The notes under the pieces are model-generated. The model had not been told where the DNA came from and did not search any database. It saw only the letters and a list, made by a program, of their open reading frames with translations. Shown one piece after another: positions 1 to 7,766 of a DNA stretch of 26,927 nt. This DNA is from a virus. The stretch is from positions 1 through 26,927 of the IMG/VR virus record IMGVR_UViG_3300028030_000055; one strand, 5' to 3'. Each line of letters opens with the position of its first letter. The stretch's first letter is position 1. The translations under genes and the position numbers were made by a program.

Positions 1-55
1 ATCAGCCACCCATCAGCCACCCATCAGCCACCCATCAGCCACCCATCAGCCACCC
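1..55. repeat. 11-bp tandem repeat, five perfect copies
   Basis: Five exact copies of ATCAGCCACCC run from the first base of the window, so the array may extend further left. It lies in non-coding sequence. The core CATCAGCCA is also found in the 18-bp array at 2089-2178. A contig beginning inside such an array could reflect an assembly break as well as biology. Confidence 0.9.
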
Positions 56-57
56 TA

Positions 58-74
58 TGTTACTTATGGTAACA
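58..74. promoter_or_regulatory. Palindrome TGTTAC-N5-GTAACA, possible operator
   Basis: TGTTAC TTATG GTAACA is a perfect 6-bp inverted repeat with a 5-nt spacer, followed by C. The same arms with the same spacer length recur at 8656-8674 in the leader of the plus-strand operon. Two copies of identical arm sequence suggest a dimeric repressor or activator site. No regulator gene is visible in the window to pair with it, so the role is inferred. Confidence 0.4.
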
Positions 75-320
75 CTTGGTCACCTTGCGGAGGAATAGCA
101 GGCAATTTAAGAGGGGCTTAAGGTTTATTTTGGTAAAGGGGAGGGGTAATATTTGGTATGCTTTTGGTCGCTGGTTGCCAAGCAGCAACATACGGATCGA
201 CTTTTGGGTGAAAACCTAACACGCCGGGAGCACACCACAAGGTGATTAAAAGTAACAGAGGGGAAGTAAAAAGGAACAATGAGAAAATGGTGAGCCAAAG
301 GCTTGCTCCCGTTGGTCGTT

Positions 321-416
321 TTGTGACCGGTGGTGAGCAGGAGGTGATAGGAGATGTCGCTTTGTGACCGGTGGTGAGCAAGAGGTGATAGGAGATGTCG
401 CTTTGTGACCGGTGGG
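321..416. repeat. 41-bp tandem repeat, two copies plus a partial third
   Basis: Unit 1 (321-361) and unit 2 (362-402) differ at one base (340 versus 381), and a third begins at 403 and stops after about 14 bases. On the plus strand unit 1 contains AGGAGGTGAT, the perfect Shine-Dalgarno complement of the 16S rRNA tail, followed closely by an ATG. On the minus strand, which is the direction of the adjacent operon, it reads ATCACCTCCT, like the 16S tail itself. Confidence 0.85.
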
Positions 417-448
417 AACCTAAGGGGACCGGTGGTGCGCTGGAGGTA

Positions 449-3142
449 TCAGCGCTTCTTGTTAGCTTTCTTCCTCCAACCAAATTGGGATTTCCATCTG
501 GTGGGTATCTTCTTGAGGAACACTTTGGCATCCTTAAGATACGTGAGGGTGTTGAAGCGACTATAAAGCACATTAGGGTTGGGCTCCTGTGGTGTAGCAT
601 GTATAGGAACCGTAAAGTGCTTCGCCCAGTGGCTGATGGACATGGAGACGTATTGGATGCTGTCTGCGCCTTTGGTCTTAGCACCCTTGGTTCCCTTATT
701 CTTAGTGGTGCCACTCGCAACATATGTGTGTATATCAAACAGAGATTCTGTTGGCACATTAAGTGTCACAGGTTTAGTATCAGCGTCGGGTTTTACATAG
801 ATGGTAAAGACCGTTGGGTTCACTGTATGTCTGGTGGCCATATGTGTGGCCGTTGTATAGTCGATGGCTCCCGGGTGTTTTGAGCTATTTTTCCATTGGA
901 TGGGTGCCCGCTGTGTGCGCTTGAAGGCTGGACTCATGGTGGAACTAAAAGCTGATCTAATATAATCAGATGGTGTCTGCCCTCTGGTGCCTATGTAGTT
1001 CCTGTTGGTGTGGATACGTAGTGCAAGGTGGTCACACTCCAGTACTGTATCATCGGACAGGAAGGCGTTGCATTGAGAGCACACTATAGCTGTTTTAACT
1101 TGTATCTGTGCTGTGCCCTTAAGTTTCGTTTTGTATATGTTGGGGGCTTTAGGGTTTAACATAAAGTTCGGGGAGTATGCATTAGGTCGCCTTAGGTGTT
1201 TCAAGAGGTTGTCATTACGTCTTGGATTGTGCCATATAGGTTTTGTTGTTAGGTCGTATAGTGGATGGTTGGTGTAAAATGGGTTATAGATGTTTTCTGG
1301 TAGTATGTATCTAAAGTTATTGTTCTTGTCCCTTAGCGGTGAACAGTGTGCTCTTTCATTAAGGTTTGGCTGTATGTAACGCTTAGGGAATTCATAGATG
1401 CGCGCCTTAATGTAGTCTGTATGTGGGCCTTTAATGATGTTAAAGTCTGTATCGTAGTCATCCCTGATGTATTCCACAGGTACGTTAACAAACCTAATGT
1501 TTCTATTGGCGTAACCAGAGGCTCCCATATGGTGCACCGTTAGGATTGGGTAGGTGTTACCGGATGCTTTGTAGGTATACGACATGCCGGTGGTTCTATA
1601 GGCGGACCTATTGGAATGTACAGTTCGTAGCATATTGTTAACGAATACATTCCTATCGGTGTCTGCCAGTATGTTGTACTGATAAAATAGCCGGTAGGAA
1701 TCTATAGGGGATGCCAGTTCTACCTTATCGTACTCATCTGTGTCCATATGTTTTCTGAGTGTGTTGAGCAAGCTATTGGTCGCTTTGGACTCCTTGGGGC
1801 CAATGCCGTCCTTTGGTGGTTGGAAGAATGTGGGCGCAATGTCACTAGTGGTATTTTCCATTGCCAGTGTGTGCTGTATGTACGCTAGGTAATTAGAGAC
1901 CAAGGAGGTGCTGTAGCCAACCTCATAACCTGCTGGTCGTTTAAAGTATGCCCTAGGTTTCCTCTTTAGTAACATATCGCTGGAATTACTCACACGGTAT
2001 GTGGTGGGTACTGTGTGGTAGTTAGACTTTATGATGCCATTATGGATGACCGAGGGGGAGGTTGTCTGTACCTTCCTACCGTTGGCTACCAACGGGGTGT
2101 CATCAGCCAACGGGGTGTCATCAGCCAACGGGGTGTCATCAGCCAACGGGGTGTCATCAGCCAACGGGGTGTCATCAGCTAAATATACCCCTTGACCCTC
2201 ATCTTCTCGAAATAATCCAGAAGGTTCTCTTCCAAGTACATGTGGAATACTCGAGTAAGTGAACGTAAGGTTTGCTTGGAAGTCCTCAAACTGGATATTA
2301 TTCCCAGTGTGCCAGAAGTCGGGGTGAAACACTTTCCGGTCTTTAAGATCGTGGTTAGCGCCCCAGTCAGCTTGTATGTTCTTCTCACAGATAGTAATTT
2401 GCTTTTCCGCCATCTGTTCAAAGAAATCTTGCCGAAGTAACTCCTTTTGGGTTAACTGGTCGGTACTTTCAAACGGTGTCATGGTGGTGGTGTGATCATA
2501 GACGTCTCTTTCTGTATCTGCATCCCACATCCTAGAGCTGTCTGTTACTACTATTAGTGGAAATTGTGGTAAGCCAACTCTGGCAGCCATCTTACTTGCT
2601 ACATGTTGATCAATGGCACTCATATTTAACAAGTGCATGAACAAGCGGGGGTCATGCGTAACGCCGGATGCCGCTAGTATTAACTCTTCGTCCGCCATGC
2701 GTGGCCTTTGGGTTTGATGAAGGGCAGCTGCTTGGTGGATACGATCGGTGTTTTGGGGGTCCTGTGGTAAGCCATCTATGTGTTTGGTGGTAGCTTGTGA
2801 GGTATTAGATGGACCCCTGTGCATATCCCCAAGGTAAACAGCCTCTGGATTGTCTTGTACCCTACGCATATCGTCAGCAGCCTGTAGCCCTATCTCTTTT
2901 ATACCCTTCTCGAGGTTCCGTTGGCGGTCTAAGGCCTCCTCTTTGGACATGGTGAATATGTTTGCGTCTACTCCATATGTGGATATGACCCTTTGGTAAT
3001 CTCTACGGTGTTTTTGTGCGGCTGTCATGACGTGCCCAGAGGGGGTTAGCTCCTCCCCTTTGTCGTTGAATACCCTCTGGGGGCCGGTAGGTTGCTCCTC
3101 TCCGTGGGTCGAAGGCTTCTGGTCGCTGTTGGTCGCATCCAT
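449..3142 (-). CDS. 897-aa hypothetical protein with Cys/His cluster and LADDTP repeats
   Basis: I do not recognise this family. The start at 3142 is chosen because GGGAGGTGA stands just upstream; an in-frame start at 3205 would overlap the preceding gene. The N-terminal third is charged and helical-looking. About five LADDTP repeats follow near residues 323-352, from an 18-bp DNA repeat, then a long tyrosine/asparagine-rich region. Near the C-terminus Cys688, Cys691, Cys703, Asp704 and His705 form a CxxC...CDH arrangement, compatible with a zinc knuckle or the front half of an HNH-type nuclease, but the second half of an HNH motif is not evident. The last 25 residues are strongly basic. It is the last gene of the terminase operon, 4 nt after its neighbour. 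A packaging accessory protein, an ejected virion protein or a nuclease are all possible; none is shown. Confidence 0.8.
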   Translation of the reverse strand: MDATNSDQKPSTHGEEQPTGPQRVFNDKGEELTPSGHVMTAAQKHRRDYQRVISTYGVDANIFTMSKEEALDRQRNLEKGIKEIGLQAADDMRRVQDNPEAVYLGDMHRGPSNTSQATTKHIDGLPQDPQNTDRIHQAAALHQTQRPRMADEELILAASGVTHDPRLFMHLLNMSAIDQHVASKMAARVGLPQFPLIVVTDSSRMWDADTERDVYDHTTTMTPFESTDQLTQKELLRQDFFEQMAEKQITICEKNIQADWGANHDLKDRKVFHPDFWHTGNNIQFEDFQANLTFTYSSIPHVLGREPSGLFREDEGQGVYLADDTPLADDTPLADDTPLADDTPLADDTPLVANGRKVQTTSPSVIHNGIIKSNYHTVPTTYRVSNSSDMLLKRKPRAYFKRPAGYEVGYSTSLVSNYLAYIQHTLAMENTTSDIAPTFFQPPKDGIGPKESKATNSLLNTLRKHMDTDEYDKVELASPIDSYRLFYQYNILADTDRNVFVNNMLRTVHSNRSAYRTTGMSYTYKASGNTYPILTVHHMGASGYANRNIRFVNVPVEYIRDDYDTDFNIIKGPHTDYIKARIYEFPKRYIQPNLNERAHCSPLRDKNNNFRYILPENIYNPFYTNHPLYDLTTKPIWHNPRRNDNLLKHLRRPNAYSPNFMLNPKAPNIYKTKLKGTAQIQVKTAIVCSQCNAFLSDDTVLECDHLALRIHTNRNYIGTRGQTPSDYIRSAFSSTMSPAFKRTQRAPIQWKNSSKHPGAIDYTTATHMATRHTVNPTVFTIYVKPDADTKPVTLNVPTESLFDIHTYVASGTTKNKGTKGAKTKGADSIQYVSMSISHWAKHFTVPIHATPQEPNPNVLYSRFNTLTYLKDAKVFLKKIPTRWKSQFGWRKKANKKR
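2089..2178 (-). repeat. 18-bp tandem repeat inside the 897-aa gene (five copies)
   Basis: Five perfect copies of CCAACGGGGTGTCATCAG (plus-strand reading) keep the frame and encode the six-residue unit LADDTP on the minus strand. The absence of any base difference between units points to recent slippage expansion, and copy number probably varies between relatives. The acidic Pro-containing repeat is probably a flexible linker. Confidence 0.95.
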
Positions 3143-3146
3143 TGGC

Positions 3147-3743
3147 TCACCTCCCGCGTCTATGTGGGAACTTAGCAGGGGCAGCAGGTGTCGCAATGTC
3201 CCCATCCGTGATTAAATCATCCAATGGAGCAGGTGGCGGGACTACAAAGTCACCTGCGGCGTTTAATCCGTCACATAAGGCAGCCACTTCCAGTTGGTTG
3301 TTAAGTTCTTGTGGACTAATACCGGTTTTTTGTAGGTCTTTTATGGCTTGTACATCAATTCTGACCTCTTCATCCCCTATAGAGATCATACAAGTCTCAC
3401 CATCGGAGGCTATTTGCCCAATATCGGAGGTAAATTGTGCTATAAATTCCAAATCGGAGTCCAAAAGGAGCAGAGTTGGGATGATAATTGGCTCTTTCCC
3501 TATGTTTTTATGGTTATGTTGGAGTACATCTTCCATAATGTTGAACCCTAAGCGTTGTGTATTTACTATATGGTCTAACAAATCAGCGGCCTCAGTACTT
3601 TTTGTTGGGTGATAGAGGTCTTCTATGATCGCTTTCATGTCGTAATCACCTGTTAGTAGTTTTTCTGGATTTACTACGTAACCTAAAGTGGAAAGCCACT
3701 CGGGAGTTTCTGTTGTTGTGCCTGTATAAAATAAGATAGTCAT
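3147..3743 (-). CDS. 198-aa acidic hypothetical protein
   Basis: No family is recognised. The protein is acidic, with an isoleucine/leucine-rich centre (about residues 80-100) that looks like the core of a small fold, not a membrane span. A Pro/Ala-rich acidic linker follows near residues 165-190, and it ends in a short basic tail, HRRGR. An AGGA sits 7-8 nt before the ATG. The gene lies between terL (90 nt upstream) and the 897-aa gene (4 nt downstream), so it is most probably cotranscribed with packaging genes and may belong to that module. That is inference from position only. Confidence 0.75.
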   Translation of the reverse strand: MTILFYTGTTTETPEWLSTLGYVVNPEKLLTGDYDMKAIIEDLYHPTKSTEAADLLDHIVNTQRLGFNIMEDVLQHNHKNIGKEPIIIPTLLLLDSDLEFIAQFTSDIGQIASDGETCMISIGDEEVRIDVQAIKDLQKTGISPQELNNQLEVAALCDGLNAAGDFVVPPPAPLDDLITDGDIATPAAPAKFPHRRGR

Positions 3744-3768
3744 TATGTAATCCTGTTGTGTTATTTGA

Positions 3769-3787
3769 AGGTTGCTGGTGGCAACCT
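3769..3787. other. Hairpin AGGTTGC-N5-GCAACCT in the terL downstream gap
   Basis: A 7-bp perfect inverted repeat with a 5-nt loop lies in the only sizeable gap (3744-3832) of the minus-strand operon. It has no U-run on either side, so it is not a typical intrinsic terminator. Its arms carry the AGCAACC word that is repeated through the genome. Confidence 0.5.
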
Positions 3788-3832
3788 GTGGTGGGCCCGA
3801 GGGCGACTGGGTGTTATCTGATCACCATTGGG

Positions 3833-5377
3833 CTACATATCTGGCCCTTCTGGTAGCGCATCAGAGCCCTCCGGTAGCCCCCAGTAGCGCTTAACAGATG
3901 CAACTAGGTATCTGAATGCGTGCGCAGAGTCGAAGTGGTGACCTTTAACCCTTACGAAGGGGTCGCCTCTAACACCATCTGGTGCCATACCATCTGCTAT
4001 TTCCTTGAACGACAGTCCTTCAATTTGCTCCTTAAACTCAGGCTGATCATCAGGAATAGACAGAGAATTAGTTTTAAATAGTTCATTTATGGTATCTATT
4101 CCCCATTTGATTTTATTGTATGCCGGTAAGTTCTCTATATCGTGGTCTTCGGCTAAATCGGCTCGCGATAAGGCGGCGGCGGGGTCGATGTATAGTGCTC
4201 CTTCGTCGACTGAGAAGCCGTTAAGCTCCCATTTTTCCAACATTTCAGTTATTTTAAGTGCCAAAGGTTCCGTCCGGAGGCCAGAGGCAGAATAGTGGTC
4301 CAGTATGTACATTGTGTTATCAAGTACGGTGCCAATTACGATGGCTGATCTATCTGTAAACCCTATATCCACACCAACAAACAGTGCCAGCGGTGGGTCA
4401 TTAGGTTGTGGTTTTATTTTATCCAATAGTTCCTGTACGTTATATAGATGGTTGATAGTGAACTCTGTAAAGGCACGCGTAGCAGACATATGGATGAATT
4501 CTGCCAAGTACTCTGTTTGCCACACTTTCATACCTTCTGATTTATTAGAAAGTGTTGATATGCGAATAGCTTCAATAAGGTCTGGTGTCAACAGCGGGCT
4601 GTCAAATATGTTGTACCTTAGGGAGACAACACCATTAAATATCTGTAGGTTATTCCTCCAATTCTTGCTGGAACTTCTGGCAGCTAACGGTGGTATGCCT
4701 TTCTCATAGTCAACATGAAAGTCAGAGCCGATAGTACGTGGTGAACTCACTCGGACAACCTTACTGACGAATGTGGCTGTGCCTTCGGTGCCATCATGTA
4801 CATAGCTACCGTAGTCAAGTCTCATCGGCCCAAGTAGTCTGTCGTAGTCTTCTGAGTAGTTGTATGTACCACACTCATCCAGCATTATCATTGAGGCTCT
4901 GGAACCAATAAGCCCATCCATTGTTTTGTGTACGGTGCACCTTAGGTGTGCATTGCCATTAACGGTTAGTTGGTACTGTTGGGTATTTAGTTTGGTGATG
5001 GGCAACCCAAGTTGCTTTACAAACTTAACGATCTCATTAAAGTTATTGGTCAAACTCTTAGCAGACTTAGATACCAACAGTGTGCTTGAATGTGGTTTAA
5101 GGAGCTCCAAGACAACCATGATGGCCAACGTAAAGGTTTTCCCTGAGCGTCTGGAAGCTACCAAATTTAACTCTGACCAGTCTTCTATATGGTCATCGAA
5201 TAGTTTGATGATGTTCTCCTGCATAGGTGTTGGGGTCACCTCAAGGAGGGCAAATAGCTTGCCTAAGGAAACTAGATGAGAGGCCTCCCGATATTCCAGC
5301 GTTTCAGGATTGGTTATCAGGTTGGTGCTGGTTGCTACTGGTTGTGGTACCACTGGTGGGCTTTCGGTCTCTATCAT
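3833..5377 (-). CDS. terL: Terminase large subunit (packaging ATPase/nuclease)
   Basis: This is the motor that drives DNA into the prohead and cuts it. In the 514-aa product a Walker A motif SRRSGKT (residues 75-81) is followed by Walker B MIMLDE (163-168, Asp167-Glu168) and a motif III-like SSPR (211-214). The C-terminal RNase H-like nuclease domain begins with VGVDIGF (Asp337), with further candidate metal ligands Asp398 (YIDPAAA) and Asp483 (FDSAHAFRYL). Length and motif order fit full-length large terminases. The start overlaps the terS stop as ATGA, with no strong ribosome binding site, so it is probably translationally coupled to terS. Its strand is opposite to the portal and capsid genes, which is odd, since these normally run together. 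Confidence 0.95.
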   Translation of the reverse strand: MIETESPPVVPQPVATSTNLITNPETLEYREASHLVSLGKLFALLEVTPTPMQENIIKLFDDHIEDWSELNLVASRRSGKTFTLAIMVVLELLKPHSSTLLVSKSAKSLTNNFNEIVKFVKQLGLPITKLNTQQYQLTVNGNAHLRCTVHKTMDGLIGSRASMIMLDECGTYNYSEDYDRLLGPMRLDYGSYVHDGTEGTATFVSKVVRVSSPRTIGSDFHVDYEKGIPPLAARSSSKNWRNNLQIFNGVVSLRYNIFDSPLLTPDLIEAIRISTLSNKSEGMKVWQTEYLAEFIHMSATRAFTEFTINHLYNVQELLDKIKPQPNDPPLALFVGVDIGFTDRSAIVIGTVLDNTMYILDHYSASGLRTEPLALKITEMLEKWELNGFSVDEGALYIDPAAALSRADLAEDHDIENLPAYNKIKWGIDTINELFKTNSLSIPDDQPEFKEQIEGLSFKEIADGMAPDGVRGDPFVRVKGHHFDSAHAFRYLVASVKRYWGLPEGSDALPEGPDM

Positions 5378-5928
5378 TTCTTGATCGCTTGTAGCACATT
5401 AATTACAACGTTAGCACTATTCCCCAAATCAGCTTTCTCCCGTTCTTTCTGGATGCTATCTAGCATTGCTATAAGGTCGGCGGTATCTTTATTGGACAAA
5501 CTGGACATGTCATCACCTTCGGCCATATTATTAAGTCTGGCCTCTATGATTTGGCTCAGTAAGACTTCTCGATTCTTCTTATCAGCAACTCCTATTTCTT
5601 GGTGGGCGTCCTGTACGTATTTCTGGACGTGCCTTCGTCGACCTACAGTATTTATGGTATCAACAGGCATTTCCAACATGGTAGCTATAGTTGCCCGGCT
5701 TAAGCCTTCTACCATATAGTTCGCTATCTGTTTCTCTATGGTGGTCAGGCCATTGGGTACCAGATCACCATTGGTTGCTGGTGGCTGTTCGCTAACTACC
5801 GGTGGGCTAACAGCCTCCTGCGAGCCAATGACTTCCGGTAGCGTTTGGTCGCTGATGGTTTTCTCTATTAGCTTCTCCACCAGTTCCGGTGGGGCATCTG
5901 GTAATAGGTCTCCTAATTTGTTTGACAT
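5374..5928 (-). CDS. terS: Terminase small subunit (DNA-recognition component)
   Basis: The 184-aa product probably binds the packaging start site and delivers DNA to TerL. After an acidic, Pro-rich N-terminal arm of about 60 residues comes a helix-turn-helix-like segment (about 62-90, containing EKQIANYMVEGLSRATIATM) of the kind found in small terminases. A helical oligomerisation region follows (REVLLSQIIEARLNN onward) and the protein ends in a charged helix. AAGGAGATATA lies directly upstream of the ATG. The four-base overlap with terL supports the call. The N-terminal arm is longer than in many small terminases. Confidence 0.85.
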   Translation of the reverse strand: MSNKLGDLLPDAPPELVEKLIEKTISDQTLPEVIGSQEAVSPPVVSEQPPATNGDLVPNGLTTIEKQIANYMVEGLSRATIATMLEMPVDTINTVGRRRHVQKYVQDAHQEIGVADKKNREVLLSQIIEARLNNMAEGDDMSSLSNKDTADLIAMLDSIQKEREKADLGNSANVVINVLQAIKK

Positions 5929-5929
5929 A

Positions 5930-6703
5930 TTATATCTCCTTATGTAAAGTGGTATTTGCGGAGCCCATTAAGGCTTCCAGTTGTGTTCGGCACCTGTCAA
6001 TAACCGCTGGTGTTGGGTCATTTAATAAGTGTAAGGGTATCACGTCTTGTGCGCTTCTGTTCGCTATCGGCGCACTTGGTTTAAAGGTTGCCCCGTGGTA
6101 GTTGCGGTTAACAAACTTTCGGATAGTGGCCCCTTTTTTGTGATGAGCTTTGTTAAAAGCGGGCAGTGACTTATGGCGCAAATGGTACTCTATAGCACAA
6201 TTATACGTAAAGTCACCGGGGTCGATATAGACCAAGTGGTTGTTAGTCTCCACCATGTTTTTGATTGTGGATGCGAACTGTTGGCTTAGTGTAGTTGGGC
6301 TGTTCGTGTCCATATTCTTAATTGCAACCCAATCGGCAGACAGTTCTGTAAATTGTAATAGCGCTTGCGGTAACGGTGTGACATCTGTTGTTAAGCTAAC
6401 AGTGGATTTGTTATAGTTTCCGTTATCAACCAACTTGTCAATCACAGTTGACTGCAAAATGGTAAATGGTTGTAAAGCTGTATGTCGGTTGTCATAATGT
6501 ACCTTCGGTCCTTGTAGTAACCCAACGTAAGTGGCGCTAAAGTCTGGATGTAAGCTTTCGAACAGAAAGCGCGTATGGTGTACAGCATTCACAAAGGCGG
6601 TGCCTGATGTAGAGAAGTTATACAAATCAACTGGCACCAACAGGTGGTCGTCTGATTGTTCTAGCCGGTACAGTAGGTATCTGGTGGTTGGCCTATACAG
6701 CAT
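5930..6703 (-). CDS. 257-aa hypothetical protein upstream of terS
   Basis: I recognise no family. The product is soluble-looking, with no signal peptide or membrane span, and is rich in His, Asn and Thr. A segment around residues 155-190 (LVYIDPGDFTYNCAIEYHL, then a KAHHKKG basic patch) is the most structured-looking part. AAGGAGACAC precedes the ATG. It overlaps the upstream gene by 11 nt and ends 1 nt before the terS start codon, so it is translated as part of the packaging operon. A role in packaging or in an early step controlled with it is inferred from position. Confidence 0.75.
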   Translation of the reverse strand: MLYRPTTRYLLYRLEQSDDHLLVPVDLYNFSTSGTAFVNAVHHTRFLFESLHPDFSATYVGLLQGPKVHYDNRHTALQPFTILQSTVIDKLVDNGNYNKSTVSLTTDVTPLPQALLQFTELSADWVAIKNMDTNSPTTLSQQFASTIKNMVETNNHLVYIDPGDFTYNCAIEYHLRHKSLPAFNKAHHKKGATIRKFVNRNYHGATFKPSAPIANRSAQDVIPLHLLNDPTPAVIDRCRTQLEALMGSANTTLHKEI

Positions 6704-7280
6704 GTGTCTCCTTGTCGTTAAACTCTTTATTGAATGTGAATACCCAGAGGCACCTTAAGCTCCATGTAGGAACATCTGAATCTTTACAACCCCGCTGTAA
6801 CCACCGGTCGTAGAGGGCGGTCATGGTGTCACCAACTACACCTGGGGCTTCTAAATCAGCACGTTTAACAGGTGTAGGATGGACAGGCGGCGTACAGTCC
6901 TTAGTATCCTCTGGTTGCCATCTGTCCAACATAAGAGTAATCAACTCATGGTAGTCCTCCTCTGGTGCTTTACCATCCCGTTCGGTAACGATGGTGAGAA
7001 GGTCACCGGATGTGGTGTGCACGTACTTCGGCTCTAATGTGGGGTTTATTGGTATCGTGTGTATCCATAGACATCTTCTGGTCGCTTTCGGTATGCCAAC
7101 TTCCTTACGTCCACCGTCCACCCATTTAGCGTATAGTTCCTTGAAGTCGCTATCGGTTGCAAGTTCCTTATAGAACTCATATAGTTCCATATCAGTAGTT
7201 GGAACACTATTTGGTGTTACGATCACTGGATGTTTGCTGTTGGCAAGTAAGGCAGTTATTAGGTCGCTTTTTTGTATCAT
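6693..7280 (-). CDS. 195-aa hypothetical protein with internal duplication; first gene of minus operon
   Basis: The start at 7280 is supported by GGAG six nt upstream; the same frame stays open to a TTG at 7388 without a ribosome binding site. The product has two gap-free 27-residue repeats, residues 49-75 and 156-182. They share the pattern LYxxW...G.K...P....RCLW..T, with 11 identical positions by eye. The link between them contains an acidic stretch and a Pro-rich segment. The conserved Cys-Leu-Trp core and the duplication suggest two copies of a small fold, possibly for binding nucleic acid or a partner. Family unknown. It is preceded by an unusual hairpin leader, so it may be under RNA-level or autogenous control. 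Confidence 0.8.
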   Translation of the reverse strand: MIQKSDLITALLANSKHPVIVTPNSVPTTDMELYEFYKELATDSDFKELYAKWVDGGRKEVGIPKATRRCLWIHTIPINPTLEPKYVHTTSGDLLTIVTERDGKAPEEDYHELITLMLDRWQPEDTKDCTPPVHPTPVKRADLEAPGVVGDTMTALYDRWLQRGCKDSDVPTWSLRCLWVFTFNKEFNDKETHAV

Positions 7281-7286
7281 GCGTAT

Positions 7287-7360
7287 CTCCATGGTATTTT
7301 GTTGTGACTTACAGGAACCACCAGTACCATGGAGGGTTTCATAAGTGGTTCCTGTAAGTC
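7287..7360 (-). promoter_or_regulatory. RNA leader: 16-bp hairpin whose loop complements the ribosome binding site
   Basis: On the minus-strand transcript a perfect 16-bp stem (7345-7360 pairing with 7306-7321) encloses a 23-nt loop. The loop holds CTCCATGGTA (7334-7325), which is exactly complementary to TACCATGGAG (7296-7287), the segment containing the GGAG of the downstream gene. Pairing would form an H-type pseudoknot and hide the ribosome binding site. The 9-nt linker left to cross a 16-bp stem is short, so partial melting or an alternating structure is more likely than a rigid pseudoknot. The inverted repeats could instead be a protein operator on DNA. Confidence 0.55.
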
Positions 7361-7401
7361 GCAGTTGGTTAAATGGTCTAATTATCAAAAACTATAAACA
7401 T

Positions 7402-7476
7402 AGTTTACCATAAGTTTCCTTAAAGTTAGCTTAAATTATAGAGAAAACTTAAAAATAACTGAAATTTAGGTAAATT
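7402..7476. repeat. Divergent-region element A, copy 1
   Basis: An AT-rich stretch matching 8582-8646 in the same orientation. Shared blocks are TTACCATAA, TTCCTTAAA, TAGCTTAAATT and AACTGAAATTT, with a roughly 10-nt insertion in this copy. The two copies lie close to the two ends of the non-coding region, near the two operons. A shared protein-binding or replication-related site is inferred. Confidence 0.75.
7435..7463 (-). promoter_or_regulatory. Candidate sigma70-like promoter for the minus operon
   Basis: On the minus strand a perfect TATAAT (7440-7435) lies 17 nt downstream of TTCAGT (7463-7458), a weak -35 with three of six consensus bases. It would start transcription near 7428, giving a leader of about 150 nt that includes the 7287-7360 hairpin. 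The region is AT-rich, so chance matches are easy. Confidence 0.35.
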
Positions 7477-7766
7477 TAAGGATAGTTCTAGTGGTTTCTT
7501 AGCATGTTGTAAAACTTATTGTGATTTCTGCCCAATAATCTACCTTATATTTTTACCTTACAGATTTTATACATTTTGTGTTGTATATATCTACTAGGAA
7601 TTCCCTTAAAGTATCACTACGTTCAAAATCGGTGATTAGGTAAATTTTAGGTTTTCATGCAGATGTTTGGTTTGATAAGATTATTTATATGCGTTTAAAC
7701 GAACGTAAAGGCGGTTTTAAGCGCGAAACGGGGGTGAGGGTATACCATGGGCTGGGTGACTATATA

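Larger units (their letters stand above)
56..448. other. Non-coding left end downstream of the minus-strand operon
   Basis: No convincing gene is seen between the 11-bp array and the end of the 897-codon minus-strand gene. The stretch holds a GTTAC palindrome (58-74), a GGTCGC word (166-171), a 41-bp tandem repeat (321-416) and a small hairpin (GCGCTG/CAGCGC, 437-455) over the stop codon of the neighbouring gene. The minus strand is open here and reads as a hydrophobic stretch at about 220-300, but it has no usable ATG with a ribosome binding site. No hairpin followed by a clear U-run was found on either strand. Confidence 0.6.

Noticed and set aside
118-448. Possible small membrane protein on the minus strand after the 897-aa gene
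   Set aside because: A hydrophobic stretch exists, but the frame has no ATG near it and passes through the tandem repeat; only a TTG with GGGAG nearby in another frame.
395-883. Plus-strand 162-codon frame starting in the 41-bp repeat with a Shine-Dalgarno-like AGAGGTGATAGG before it
   Set aside because: It lies mostly antisense to the C-terminal coding part of the 897-aa gene, its composition is typical of a shadow frame, and the ribosome site is a by-product of the repeat.
1030-1085. Firm call of an HNH endonuclease in the 897-aa protein
   Set aside because: Only CxxC and CDH are seen; the following Asn/His elements and second CxxC of typical HNH nucleases are not evident.
3769-3787. Hairpin after terL as an intrinsic terminator
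   Set aside because: No U-run follows on the minus strand, and two more genes of the same strand follow closely.
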